Source: Hyaloscypha bicolor E
Lineage: Eukaryota; Ascomycota; Leotiomycetes; Helotiales; Hyaloscyphaceae
DNA length: 64,000 nucleotides
Direction: 5' to 3'
NCBI RefSeq assembly: GCF_002865645.1
Contig: NW_020194544.1
Coordinates: forward strand, 186,001 to 250,000
Part shown: in pieces, positions 46,183 to 59,300 of the stretch
How the letters are laid out: every line of letters begins with the position of its first letter
Numbering within the stretch: position 1 is the stretch's first letter
Made by a program: the position numbers and the translations under genes
The notes under the pieces: model-generated
Seen by the model: only the letters and a program-made list of their open reading frames with translations
What the model was told of the DNA's origin: nothing
Databases searched by the model: none

Positions 46183-47568
46183 CAATGGCCCAGACAGGCT
46201 GCCATCGCTGTCCTCAACTGGATGTAATGTGGCAGAAAAGAGGTTTGACCCTGAATAACATAGAAATTAATAGGCATTAATGCCACTGACTACTCTTTAG
46301 GTACAAATAATTGGCAACAGGTACAGGCGGGTCTGGATGATATCGATATTACGAGGGTCAAAGATGCGAGCGACCTGTTGAATTTCGAGTTTGACATCGG
46401 CATCATGTCAGTTTGTCCTTGCCAAGTGGTTATAATGATGCTGACTCGCGCGTGAAGCAAAGCCAAGGCGGATCAAGTCCGTGAGTGTCATAGGTGTCGA
46501 AGATATTTTACTCAAGCATTTCAAATTCCCAATCTCTGGTGGAAAGCATACTGTAGGAACTCCAATGGGTATTTTGGCTGTGAGGATACGACGGACGGCT
46601 TTAGTAGTTCCCCCTCCCTTTAGCGGAGTTTATTTTTGCTAACTAGAAGCATAGATACGTGGGCACGTTTCTTGATTAAGCATTTAAAGGAGGATAAGAT
46701 CAACTACGAATGGTACAAGCTTAACGTCTTTGTACGATGGCTATTTTCATCTAAACAAATAGTACTGATTATATTCGATCCGCCCCCGCCGATAATAGAA
46801 AGACTGCCGAGTCCACTACTCGACGAGCCCGATGACAAGCACCTAGAAGACCCTTTTTGGATCTATACACCACTAATTGAGGAAGTCGTTCGACTACAGG
46901 ATCAAGCTGTATGGGCCATACGCAACCAGGTCAGAGCCGTGGAGAGAGAGAAGATGTCGGCTACAAAGCCAAAGCCAAACTATCGCCTCCTCCACGATAT
47001 CAGCAGGCACGAAATCCATGTATCGGAGACTCTCGGTATAGCAATCAATACTATCAATAGTATACTGGAAAACCACAAGGATTTTATGGCTAGCAATCTT
47101 AGCGTTGACGCAACATCGAATAGCCCGTCAAAGCGTATCCACCAACGGTTGCTCTTCCACAAGCATATGCTTGATAGTCTATGTCATCGCTCATCTTCAA
47201 ACAAAGAACGGTTAATGAACGAAATCCAGCTCGCATTCAACACAGTCGCGCAATACGATTCAGGCATATCGGTCGAGATCGGGCGTGCGGCGCAAATCGA
47301 TAGTGCTGCAATGAAGACTATCTCCTTCCTCACGTTGACATTCCTACCAGCCACATTTACTTCCACCATATTCAGCATGTCATTCTTCAACTATAGCCCT
47401 GACTCTAGATCATGGACCGTTTCTGGCAAATTTTGGATCTATTGGGCAGTTGCAATCCCGTTGACCGTCGCTGCTTCCGTTGTTTGGTACTACTGGCATA
47501 AGGTGTTCCCGCCTACTTTAATTGGAGAAGAAAAGAGAGATGAGGCTACGTTAAAATCCTATTGCTAG
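46183..47568 (+). pseudogene. CorA-like transmembrane protein (Mg2+-transporter fold), 5' part broken
   Basis: Resembles the fungal CorA-like family with two C-terminal membrane helices; transport has not been shown for most members. The frame is open from 46,624 to the stop at 47,566-47,568. It contains W-Y-K-L-N-V-F-V-R-W, then V-W-A-I-R-N-Q-V, the L-L-H-D-I-S-R-H-E-I-H-V-S-E-T-L block, a long helix, then F-L-P-A-T-F-T-S-T-I-F-S and F-W-I-Y-W-A-V. The GMN loop of bacterial CorA is absent, as is usual here. Upstream the same protein continues (N-L-W-W-K-A-Y, N-G-Y-F-G-C-E-D near 46,540-46,595) but is cut by TAG at 46,621-46,623. Further upstream V-L-N-W-M is followed by TAA (about 46,224). 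An intron at 46,407-46,457 is plausible. The start is not established. Confidence 0.8.
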
Positions 47569-48638
47569 ACGGAAGATGGCTGTTAGAACAAAATCAGCCG
47601 ATAATTCTGAAGAGAACTTAATAATTATTTTATGCTATACGGGACACTGAGAATAATAACTCTGACTCTATATAGTTAACTTAAACTTCTCTATCCAGTC
47701 CCGGTATAAGTAATCTGGATATTCTATATGCCCGAATTAGTAAAATTAAGAATCTAACTGCCGCTCGAATTTATAAAGGTTTAATAAAAAAGCTATCCTA
47801 AAATAATATATTTTATTTTTACTATTATATAATATATTATTAAAATATTTAATTATTTTTATCTTTATTAAATAATAATTCTATATATATAAATTTAATA
47901 AGTTTAATATTAAATACTTTATAAAATATTTACTTATAATCTAACTAGTAAAAAGATTCTAGAATAGTTCTAACTATTTAGAATTCTTATTATAGAAGTT
48001 CTAAAAAGCTATAAAGCTATTATTTATTAAAAATACCAGATATTATTTTAAATCTAGATTCTATTCTTTTTATTACTAGTATTTTATATTTTATTTCTTT
48101 ATTTTATAATTCTAATAATAAAGGCTTCGGGTTTATTTATTTAAAAAAGAAGTTATTTAGGGTTTTATATAACTTCTTTATATAAAATACCAGATATATT
48201 TTTATTAATTCCGAAAGCTTAAATTAAAAGAAATATCTGATTTATTTTAGGATTTTATATAATTCTTTTATCTAATAAGCTAGCTTATAGCTCGGGTAAT
48301 TATTTTTCTAATATTTAATAATAATTTATATTTTGTTTCTTATTTTAAAGTTTATTAATTAGTAATATTTATTAACTTGAATAATATAATATATTTATAT
48401 TTATATTATATTTTTTTATATTTTTTATTATAATTTATAAAGCTATATTATTAGAGCTTTTATTTTTTATTTATTTAGCTTTTTTCGGAATATCTAATTA
48501 TATTTAAGTTTTCTAATTAAATAATATTTATAATTTATAACTCTTTTTATAAGAAATAAAAACTAGTTTATAGTTTTATAAACTAGAACTATTTAGTAAT
48601 AATTAATTATTTTAATAATAATTTATATAAGAATATAA
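47569..48638. other. 3' flank of the CorA-like gene grading into AT-rich DNA
   Basis: The first ~200 bp are of normal to mixed composition, then RIP-like DNA begins near 47,780. No gene was recognised. Short TTTAGG(G/A)TTTTATATAA strings are repeated near 48,157 and 48,228. Confidence 0.5.
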
Positions 48639-48889
48639 TATAAGAAAGAAACTATAATAAAATTAAAAATATAAATAGTAAAGTATAAATAGTATATAGT
48701 ATATAAAAGTTTAATTAATTAAATATTTTTAAGAAGAAATTCTTTTTGAGAACTATAAAAACTAGCTTTCTTATATAATTTCTATAAGTTATATATAAAA
48801 GACTATGGCTTTTACTATATAACTAAAACCTTAAAACTACTAAAATAATATAATTTTTAGAAAGTATAGCTTATTATACTATATTCGAC

Positions 48890-51775
48890 TTTCTATTTAT
48901 TTATACTTGTTTTTTAAATACTAAAACTAATAGAAAAATTCTATTTAGAATCCGAAATAATAAAATAATTAGAATTCTCTTTTATTAGCTAATCTAATTT
49001 CTCTTTAATATACCTAAAATAAGATCTATTACTCTTAAATAGTCTTATTTTATACTCTCGAACTTATTTAAAAATAATTCGAATTTACTTAGCTATATTT
49101 TTATACTAAATCCGATATAGTTCTTTATATTAATTAATATTTGCCTTTAATTATTATTTAATTTCTGCTTTTATTACTAGATATTAAAAAGACTTATTAT
49201 AATAAATTATATTATAAATTATATTAATATATTTCAAATAAATAGCTTCTTTAAATTTCGTATTATTTATAGTATTCTTAAATTAATTTTTAATAAGAGA
49301 GGAAAGCTTTAGATAAGAGGCTTTAATAACTTTATAGGAAACTTTATTTTCGTATATTTTATTCTTAATAATAACTAGACTTATTAGAATTATAATAAAA
49401 GGCCTATTAAATAATAAATTATTATTAAGCTATTTTTCGGTTTATATATTATTTAAAAATTATTATTTGTCTATAATTTCAGACTTATAAATTACTTAGC
49501 TAAAGGTATATATTTATTTAATTAAATAGACTATATTTAAAGTCTTTTCTTCTATTACTTTAATAAATACTCGCCTATTTCCTTTATTATTTCCGGTTTA
49601 AAATTATTAGAAATAGAAAAGTAATTAATATTCTTAAAGAATTTTTTACTAAAAATAATAGTCTTTTTATAATTTATAAGACAAATATAACTAATATTCT
49701 AATACTTTTTATTAAAATAGAATTCGCTATTTAAAGCTTTAGTAATAGCTAGATCTTTAGTATTACTTTTATATTAATTATAATTAATATTTCCAGAAAT
49801 ATAATATCTAATTAGCTAAAAATAAATAATTAGATAAATAGAATACTTATTTAATATCTTATAAAATCCGAGCTATATTAATAGATTTACTATTAAGAAT
49901 TAAAAGACTAAGATAAAATAGCTATTATCTAGATTTCTATATTTTATTATATTATTTTTTTAGAATTAAAATTATAATATCTTTATTTTTTATATTAAAA
50001 GCTCTTAAATACTAAGCTTTTTAATTTATTTCAAGTAATCTTTCTTATAAATATAACTATTTATATTTAAATTAGTAATACTAGATTTAGGAATAGAAAT
50101 TATAGTATTAAATTAGAGCTATAGATTTGGGTAAAATTAATTAGAAATATAATATTTATATTTATATTCTTTAATTTCTTGGTTTTCTAAAAAGAAATCT
50201 GGTATTTTCTTATTTATTTAAGTAATAGAAATATATTTTTTGCCTTTAATAATTTTATAGATTTTAGTAACTAGTTTTAGAATATTCTTAATAATATAAA
50301 TATTTCTTATATTAATAAAAAAAATATTAATAAGCTATTAAATATATATTTTATAAAAAGCTTTAAGAAATCTATTAAAAATTCTATAATATTCTTATTT
50401 ATAAATAGGTTTTAAAATACTATAATATATTTCTTTAAAAATATATTTATTCTATTAAATAAATATTAATTTCTATTTAGCTAATATTTTATAAATATAT
50501 TTATTATCTTTAATTTCTCTAAATTTAATATTTTTAGTTTTCTGGTTTTTAGTTCTAAATATAATTACAAGAATTTTTCTAGATAATATCTTTCTTTTTA
50601 AAATAAAGAATTTCTTTTTACTTATTTCTTTTATATTTTCCTTTATTTTATTAGTTTTATATTTAGACTAGTACTCAGATTTTTACTATTTATTAGAAGT
50701 TTTAGGCTTAGTTTATTCTTTTTTCTTATTAGGTTTTTCTTAGCTAGTTATATTAGTTTTATTAGTTTTACTAATAGAATTATTACTAGGCTATATTAAA
50801 TTAGTTCTATTTTTATTAACTGGATTTAATTAAGTTAAAGCTAAAATTATAATAGAGGCCTATTTTTTAGGCTTATTTCAGAAATTAAAAAAAGGCTTAT
50901 TATTATAAATTTCTTTAATTAGAATTCCGGATATATTAAAAGTATACTATTTAGCCTTAAGATTATTAGCTAATAATAGCTTAAAAACTAATTCTTTAGG
51001 TTCCGAAATAGTTTTAATATATTTAAATATTTTAGTAATATTTAATTTAGTAAATATACTAGTATTCTAATATTTCTTATTTTTAATATATTTTAAAATA
51101 ATTTTATTAATTAACTAAATAGCTTTATATACTAAGGCTTTTATCTTAAAAAGAAAATATAATTTCTTATAAATATTATTATTAAGATTATTATAAATAT
51201 TATTAATATATTAGCTAAAAGCTTTATTATATTATATAATTTTATTCTAACTCTTAGTTTTAAGACTATTTATTATAGTCTTAATCTTATTAAACTTTTC
51301 TTATTTGCCTTTAAAAATGCCTTTAATAATATTCTCGAATTCTCTATTATTAGCTTAGTAGTTTTTTAGCTTTTCTTTAATTAATTCTAGTTTAGTTCCG
51401 TTTTTAATAAAGGTTTTCTATTTTAAGAACTTATTATATATATTATTTAGCTTATCTAAAATATTTATATTAAATTTAATAATTATAGCTATTTTTTCTA
51501 GTATTAATAGGCCTTTTATAATTACTTAAGCTTTCTTAATATTCTAAATCTTAATACTATTAATTTATAAGCTTTTAATAATATTATAGCTTATAAAAAC
51601 TAGCTATTATATTTTACTAGCTTAAGAAATCTATTCTTTAGCTATTTTATTATTTTTAAAGAAGTTATATAAGTATTATTAATATAATAGTTATAGGTTA
51701 TAGAATTAAAGATTCTTGAGATTATAAGAATTTCTTTTAAATACTTTCTATAATAAAAAGTAAATTAAAATAGAT
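48890..51775 (-). pseudogene. ORF3 of the giant gypsy element, copy C (unknown product)
   Basis: Third copy of the long ORF downstream of integrase, in reverse orientation, aligning with 35,000-37,765 of copy B with small indels. It retains the polar linker (about 50,600-50,850 in window coordinates) and the conserved C-terminal segment next to the LTR. Three copies with parallel substitutions allow a majority-rule reading of the protein family. Product unknown. Confidence 0.6.
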
Positions 51776-51849
51776 TTAAATTATATAAAGATATTATATA
51801 TATTTATGTTTTTTTTTCTTATTAAAAAAATAAAACTAAAATAATAATA

Positions 51850-53200
51850 TATATAATAGAGAAAATAGATATAATAATTAGATATATTTAAGATAATATA
51901 ATTATAAAAGATAAAATATAGAATTAGGCTTTTATTATAAAAAAGAATATAAATATATATATCTAAAAAAAATATAATCTAGAAAATAATTAAAGTAAAT
52001 TAAACTAAATAGTAATAATAGAGAAATAAGGAAGTAATATAATAGAAATATAAATATATTTCGATTTTTTATTTATTTAAAAACGTTTTTATTAACTTAA
52101 AGAATAATATAAAAGAAGGGAAATAAAATATATAAATATATTAAAAATATTAGGAAAATATAAAATAAGTATTAATAGAAAAGAAATTAGAATAATAGAA
52201 TTAAAAAATAATTTAAAATAAGATATGATTTTTTCCGAAATAGATTTATATCTTTTTTAAAAGCTAATTATAATTATTTAATATTTATTAAAATCAATTT
52301 TATATAATAGAAAGCTATTTAGTTAAATAATATTTTAAAATAATATTTATATTTATAAAAGTAATATTAAAGATCTCAGAAATTATAGAAAAAAGAATTA
52401 TAAAATAATATAAATAGAATTTATAATATTATTATTAAGTTTAGAATAATTAAAATTAAAATTAATATAAATAGAATTTATAATATTATTATTAAGTTTA
52501 GAATAATTAAAATTAATATAAAATATAAAAAAATCAAGTATTCTAAATTAGTATTAAGAATATAAAATTAAAGATATCTTTTTAATTATTTAAATAATAT
52601 TTAATAATAAGAAATAAATTAATAATAAAAATTAATAAATTATATTAGCTTTTTAAATAAGTAATTAGTTTCTAGTAATAAAATAGTATTATAATTAGAG
52701 AATAGGTTTTATATAAGAATAGAAATATATAATATATTAATTAAATCTTAGTATATATTTTTAAAATAACTATAATTATATTAAAGAAAAAATAAGTTTC
52801 CTAATATAAAATAGGCTTTAAATAAATAGATCTAGTTTATTTAATATCTAAAAGATTTCCAGAATTATATATTATTAAATACTTTCGGAAATAATTATTA
52901 AATTTAATAAGGTTTCTTTTTTTTCTTATAAAGCTTCTAGTTAGCTATTTTATTTATATATAATTTCTAATTAGAAAATTTATTTAGATATTATAAGTAA
53001 ATTTATAATAATAGTTTAAATTAAAATCGAGATTTATAAGTATTATAATTAAGCTTTAAACTAGTATAAGCTATAAGAATAGCTAGTAAAAAAGCAAATA
53101 AAGCTTCTAAAAGGCTTCTAATTTAATATTTTCTTTATTCTAGAAATATATAAAAGGCTTTCTTTTTTATATTTTTTTATATATAATAATTATTTGAGTT
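51850..53200 (+). pseudogene. Opposite-strand ORF of the giant gypsy element, best-preserved copy (unknown product)
   Basis: Here the ORF lies on the window's plus strand. One frame reads from about 51,950 past 52,400 with interruptions almost only at TAA, the RIP product of CAA. It includes Y-F-D-F-L-F-I-x-K-R-F, E-x-Y-K-R-R-E-I-K, K-I-S-I-N-R-K-E-I-R and F-S-E-I-D-L-Y-L-F. The predicted protein is Lys/Glu/Gln-rich and probably helical. No domain was recognised. Continuation beyond the duplication at 52,406-52,517 is less certain. Confidence 0.5.
52406..52517. repeat. Tandem duplication (~56 bp x 2) private to gypsy copy C
   Basis: AATATAAATAGAATTTATAA and the following ~36 bp occur twice in direct succession; copies A and B have one unit. 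The two units are almost identical, so the duplication is recent compared with RIP. Confidence 0.85.
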
Positions 53201-54202
53201 ATTAGAACTTTTTAGGAAGTATTATAGCTTAAAATTAAAAGTTTATAAAATAATTTTTTAATTCTCTATTTGTTTTTATATTAAAAGAAATACTTTATAT
53301 TTAATTCCTAAAATTTAGTAATAAAATCTTATATTAAAAATACTATCTAATAATAATAATTAGATAATAATAAGAAATAGATAATAGTAAAGCTTATTTA
53401 ATTTCTAGAATAATAATCTAATAATAATATTTTCTAAAGGCTATAAATAATAATTAGAAAAAAAAGATATATAAAGAATTAAAAGTAATAAGCTTTATTT
53501 TAGATTAAAAAAAGCTTCTATTATTAAATACTTCTTTTTAGTTTTTTATAAAAGAGATATATTTTACTTTTTCTAATTCTAGTAATTCTAGAATATATAT
53601 AATAATACTAATAGCTTTTTTAATTTCCTAAACCTAAATATTATTTTATTTATAATATTTTATAATTATTTCCTTTTCTAATTCTATATTTATTTTAAAA
53701 TATTTATTTATAAATATATATTTATTATTAACTTTATTTTTAGGAAAATACTAGAATCTATTTCTTTTAATAAACTATTTAAATTAATTCCCGATATATA
53801 TTTTTTAAAATATAATATTATTAAACTTTTCTAATATATAATATTATTTTAATTAATTTATATATCTTATTTTATATAACTTAAGCTAGTAATATAATAG
53901 TTTTATATTTCTTAATTTGTTTTAATTTATTAGTTTAATATTATATATAAGAATTAGATTCTTTTTAGAAATAGATTTTAAATAAATCTAGTAAATAGTA
54001 TTAAATTACTTCTTTTTCTTTAGTATTTTCTATTCTTTTTTATTCTAGCTTTTTTAATATTTTTATTTCTTATTTATATTTACTTTATATATATTTCTAT
54101 AAATAATATAGTTTCTTTATTATAAATTATATAAAAAAAAGTAAATCTAATTAGTTTATATATAATAACTTAATTAATAAATAAAATATATAATAATAAA
54201 TC

Positions 54203-55122
54203 TAATTATATATTAGAACTTATACTAAAGCTTTTATATTTCTATAGATTTAGTATATATTAGTAATATAGTCGAAAATTAGTAATATAATTAATTTTTT
54301 AAAATATTAATTTTTAGAATTTTAGTAAAAATTAAAGAAAAATATTTTATACTTTATATAAAGTTTATATTAAAATTAATAATTAAAATTCTCTTACTTT
54401 TATATTATATATATATATAATAAAAAATAATATAAATATTACTTATTTTATCTTATTAGTAACTTTCCCAAAATACTATAATTCTAAGAAATTAATTAAT
54501 TATATAATTACTATATCCTAATTTATATATCTAATAATTATTTCTTTCCTATTAATATCTAATCTAATTATATTACTAAAGCTATTATTATAAAATAAAA
54601 AAGAAAGAGAGAAATAGCTTAATAAAACCAAGCTCTTTATCTAATATTTATTATTATATATAAATATATATTATCTAGTAAATAAATATATATTTTATTA
54701 GAATTTTATTTATTACTATATAAACTATTTTAAGATTAGTTTTATAGCCTAAATAAATTAGGAAATTAATAAACTATTTTAGGGCCTTTTCCTAATTAGA
54801 ATTAAGGGCTTTATTAAGGCTTCCTTTAGTATTTTATAGTTTTCGTCTAGCTAAATACATTTTCTAAAATTAATACTTTTCCTAAATTAATATATAATTA
54901 TAGATTTTTTAATATATAGGTTTCTAATATAGAAATTAGAAGCCTGAATTATTCTTTTTATTTTTTCTAGATTATATTTAGTTATAGTATTAATATTTAA
55001 TTAATTAAAATTAATAAATAAAAGAAAAAAGTAATTATATTACTAATTTTTAATTATATTACTAATATATACTAAACCTATAGAGATATAGGGGCTTTAG
55101 TATAAGTTCTAATATATAATTA
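54203..55122. mobile_element. 920-bp DNA-transposon-like element with ~91-bp terminal inverted repeats
   Basis: The left end 54,203-54,293 is the reverse complement of the right end 55,032-55,122 except for about ten transitions and small changes. The interior (~740 bp) shows no transposase trace, so the unit is probably non-autonomous. It abuts the truncated end of gypsy copy C. Long terminal repeats suggest a Mutator-like or similar superfamily, but no clean target duplication could be defined. Confidence 0.8.
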
Positions 55123-55147
55123 ATAAATAAAAATAAATTTAGAATAA

Positions 55148-55328
55148 TATTATAAAATTAGATTTTTAAACTTAAAAAATTAAATAAAATAGTTTTATTT
55201 TAAAGATTTTAAATTAAAAAAAAACCTCTAAATATAAAAGCTTTAATATTCTAAATACTAGCTAGCTATATATATTATTATAATTATATAATATTAAATT
55301 TACTAGTAAAATAATAAAATAAAAAAAT
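55148..55328 (-). mobile_element. RIP-mutated LTR of the 181-bp LTR family
   Basis: The reverse complement aligns over essentially its full length with the lightly mutated solo LTR at 30,802-30,982, including ACTAGTAAATTTA and TAGCTAGTATTT. Differences are mainly C-to-T and G-to-A. It is not clear whether this is a solo LTR or one end of a degraded element. Confidence 0.75.
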
Positions 55329-55774
55329 AAAACAAAAAAATAAAAAAATAATAATTTAATTTAATAAAACTTTACTAAAAATTATTTTTATAGAAATATT
55401 TAATTTTCTATAATTTATAAATTAATTATTAATAAAGTAAGAAATATTCTAAACTCTTTAAGTTTTTAAAATTATTAATTTAAATTTTATAATTATAAAA
55501 CTAAAATAAAAACAAAATATTAAATATTTTTTTTAAAAAAAAATTTATAAAATTCTTAAATTTTTTTAATAAAACTTTTATTAATTATTATAACTTTATT
55601 TTTTCTAATTATTATTTATCTAAAATAAACTTTTTTTTTATTATAATTTTAGCTTTTTATTAATTTCAAAAAATAATATTATAAAAAAAGATTTTTTTTT
55701 ATAAATTTATTTAGAAAACTATTAATAAAATATTTATAATATTAATTATAGGCCTTAATTAGCTTTAATATTTC
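55329..55774. other. AT-rich RIP-degraded DNA
   Basis: Runs of A or T and no coding trace. The last five bases, ATTTC, are the left target duplicate of the next element. Confidence 0.55.
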
Positions 55775-55903
55775 TGTCACGTGTGGCTGTCACGTGACTA
55801 CGATCCAGCCATTTAACCGTGATTAGGCGTATTCACCTGTGGTAAATACTATAGTCTTTTGGTCCAGTAAACTATAGTGCGAGCCTAATTCTCACACGTT
55901 ATA
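55775..55903 (+). mobile_element. 129-bp LTR-like/SMART-like element, second copy, unmutated
   Basis: Full-length match to 12,606-12,735, here even less mutated (for example CCAGCC and ACCTGTGG retained). It is flanked by a perfect ATTTC duplication (55,770-55,774 and 55,904-55,908). Start TGTCACGTGTGG, end CACACGTTATA, palindrome GTCACGTGAC at 55,788-55,797. It lies in nearly pure A+T surroundings. Confidence 0.9.
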
Positions 55904-55908
55904 ATTTC

Positions 55909-56349
55909 TATTTCTAATTTAAAAAAAACTTTTATATTTTTATTATATATAGCTTTCTAAAATAAGCTTATAAAAAAATTAAAAGATTTTCTTTTTATTA
56001 TTAAAAGTTTCTAGAATTTATTTATAATTAGAACTTTATTTCTATTATTTATATTTTTTTAATATTAGTTATTTTTTTTAGGTTTTAAATTCTAATAAAT
56101 AATAATTAGAATTTTATTTTAATTTTTTTTAAAACTAATTTTTTTAATTAAATTAATCTTTTATTTTTATAATTAATTAAAATACTAATATTTATAAATT
56201 AAATTATATTTATTTAATTTTATAATTAATATAAATATTAGAACTTTTTATTTATTAATTAAAAATATAAATTTAATATTTAGAAATTATTTAATTATTT
56301 TTATAAACTTAAAATTAATAAAAATATATTTATTTATTTTAATATTAAT
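55909..56349. other. AT-rich RIP-degraded DNA
   Basis: No gene or repeat was identified. The sequence ends with TTAAT (56,345-56,349), the left target duplicate of copia copy E. Confidence 0.55.
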
Positions 56350-59300
56350 TATTAATTTACTAGGAATATATAATATTATTATATAGTTATAAAATACTAA
56401 TTATATAAAATTAGTAAAGTTATTATTTAGAAATAGGAATTATAATATTATAGTATTAATATATAATCTCTAAATTTACTAAGCCTAAAAGAGTCTAGTT
56501 TACTAGTTAAGTTACTAATAAAATATAAGGTTATATAATTATATTTCATATTTTATATTTTATTATTTATATCTTATTACTTATATCTTATTACTTATAT
56601 TTCGTATTTTATATCTCGTAATTATATATATAATTTCTAAAGAAATAGTTATACTAATACTAGAAACTTTCTAAAAATATAAAAAATTAAAAAATAATAC
56701 TTTTTTCTAATTATATATAAGTTCTCTAATCTAGTCTAATACTAGATTCCCTAAATACTTTATATATCTATATTATAGCCTTTTATATATAATCTTTCCT
56801 TTTATAAATTTATATTCCCTAATTCGGCCTAGTATTAAATACTTAGATACCAGATATCTAGATATTAAATACTAAGAGAATCTCTATAAATATTCTTTTA
56901 TTTATATATTTATTTTCTATTTTATTTATATTTAGTTTATTTTTCTATATCTAATTATATAGTATTTATATTAATAAGGTATTTAAGAGTATTTAATAGC
57001 TTTAATTTTATTATAGAATTAGTAGAATTTAATTCTCTTTTAATCTATTTAACTTCTATAATCTCTTATTATTTATATATTTAGTAAAAGTATATTATAT
57101 TAATTATTAGATATTTCTCTTAAATAATACCTAATTTAATAAAACATTTATATAATAACTTCGAATTTATATAAATAACTAATAATAGTTCTATTTCTAG
57201 TACTTTATTAATTATAGATTTAATTAAAGTATTTATATTAAAATTATAAGCTATATTATAGAATTCTAAAGCTAGAATATTTCTAGTAATTCTTTTATAT
57301 TTAGTAAAGAACTAGTAAATAATATTAGTATATCTAGTTCTATTTACTAGAACTAGAATATATTTAATTTAGGAAAAGAAATCTCTATTATTTATAAATA
57401 AAGTATTTATAAAAATAATTAAATATAAGAATTTCTTTACTAGCTTTATAAATCTTAATTCTCTAGTAATATTCTTAATTTATTATTAAATATACTTATT
57501 AAGTACTATTATATTAGTTTCCGAGAATTTAATAGTTTAAATAATAATTAATAAGTTATATAAAGCTTCTAGTTAATAGACTAATATAATATATATTTCT
57601 CTAGTATATTAGGTAATATATTAGTTCTTAATAAAAAGATTTTAATAAATAATATTTTTATTACTTATAATAATAGTATTTTTTATAGAAATAGTTTAAA
57701 GATTTTTATACTAATATTCTTATATAAGAGTAATTCTAGTAATATTTATATAAATAATACCTTTATTAAACTTGAGATTATAATTAAAAGTAAGAAATTT
57801 ATATTTCTAAGCTAAGAACTTAGTTTTATAAAGCTTTAGTTATTTTATTTTTATAAAATTATTAGTTCTAATAAATAAAATATTATTAGTTTAAAGGCTA
57901 ATAATTCTAAAGAATTACTTATTATAGAATAAGTAAGAATTATAAATTAACTATTTTATAAAGAACTTATTAATATAATAAAAATAGTAAGGTTTAAACT
58001 AGTAATTTCTAGTTTCTAGTATATTATATAATAGTTTTATAATTTTTAGAATAGAATTATTTTTTAGATTTAGCTTTCTAATAAGCTTATAAAATAAGTT
58101 AATATAGAAATTATAATTAAGTAAAATTATTAATTAGATATAAGCTTATAAAATATTATATAAATATAATTCTATAATATTTATTATTATAATAGTAATA
58201 CTAAGAATAATTCTCTAGCTAATATATTAGATAATAAGTAATTATATTAATATTATATATTTTTTACTATTATTATAAGCTTAAATAACTAGTTTTAATT
58301 TCTTAAGCTTTTTTTTATATTTTTATTTTTAATCTTATTAATAAACCAGGAATTAAAGATATATATTTTCTTTAATATCTAAAATCTAGAAATAACCTTA
58401 AATATACTTTTTTCTAAAAGGCTAGTAATTTTAACTTAATAAAAGTTCTTATATAGGTTATTATCTTATAGAAATATTATAAAATCCGGGTTTTTATAAA
58501 AGTATTTTCTATTATATTTTAGTAAAATAATAAAAGAAATTATATCTATATTATTTTTAGTCTTATTATTAGATTCGGGAATAGGTTTAGATTTAGAGCT
58601 ATTAGTAATAACCTTAATATTCCCTATATAAAAGGGCTTTATAGAAATTAAATAAAAAGTAATATTATTATATAATAAAGCTAATATATAGTTTTTCTTA
58701 TTAATAGCTACTAGCTTATATAGTTTATTTTAATTATTAGATTAACTAGTATTTCCTTTATATTAAATAAAAATATTTGAATTTAGAAATAGTTTATAAA
58801 TATTAATAATACTAGAATTATTTTAGGTATTTAAAGTATTTATAATTTAATATCTAGCTTAAAGCTTCTAAATTTCTATTATTACCTTTTTAAATATTAC
58901 TAATTATTATAATATAATAAGTAATAGAATATTATATTTAGTTATTTAAGATAAAGTACTATAAACTAAAAGAATTAAAATAATACTATTAGGTTCTATA
59001 AAGTTATTAATAGCTTTAAAAGCTATTTAAAATATAATATTTTTATTAATTTTATTAATTTTAGTTATAATATATTAAATTAGATTATAATAATATTCTA
59101 TAATTCTAATAAAGTTATAAGCTTTTATAAAAATAATCTTAATCTTAGTTCCTATAGCATTTATAAGCTAAATAAACTTCTTATTAGTAAACTACTTTCT
59201 AGTATTTATTATAATTTAATTAGAAAGGCCTAAATAATTATTAATCTAATATTATTTAAATATATTTTAGGTATATATTATACTAATATTCTAAAGCTAT

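Larger units (their letters stand above)
48639..54202 (-). mobile_element. 5'-truncated giant gypsy element, copy C, reversed
   Basis: In reverse complement this aligns with copy B from within the integrase region to the 3' LTR. The LTR lies at 48,639-48,883 and has lost ~60 bp internally. ORF3 is on the minus strand and the opposite-strand ORF on the plus strand. The element breaks off at about 54,202, where the TIR-bounded element begins, so the gag and RT parts are missing. It contains a private tandem duplication at about 52,406-52,517. Confidence 0.85.

Noticed and set aside
45923..46280. Two overlapping open frames upstream of the CorA-like gene
   Set aside because: They read across the probable 5' leader. 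Only the short stretch containing V-L-N-W-M, in another frame, resembles the CorA-like family.
46636..47568. TTG at 46,636 as a genuine start codon for the CorA-like gene
   Set aside because: Family-like sequence continues upstream in the same frame beyond the TAG, so this is a broken gene rather than a non-ATG start.
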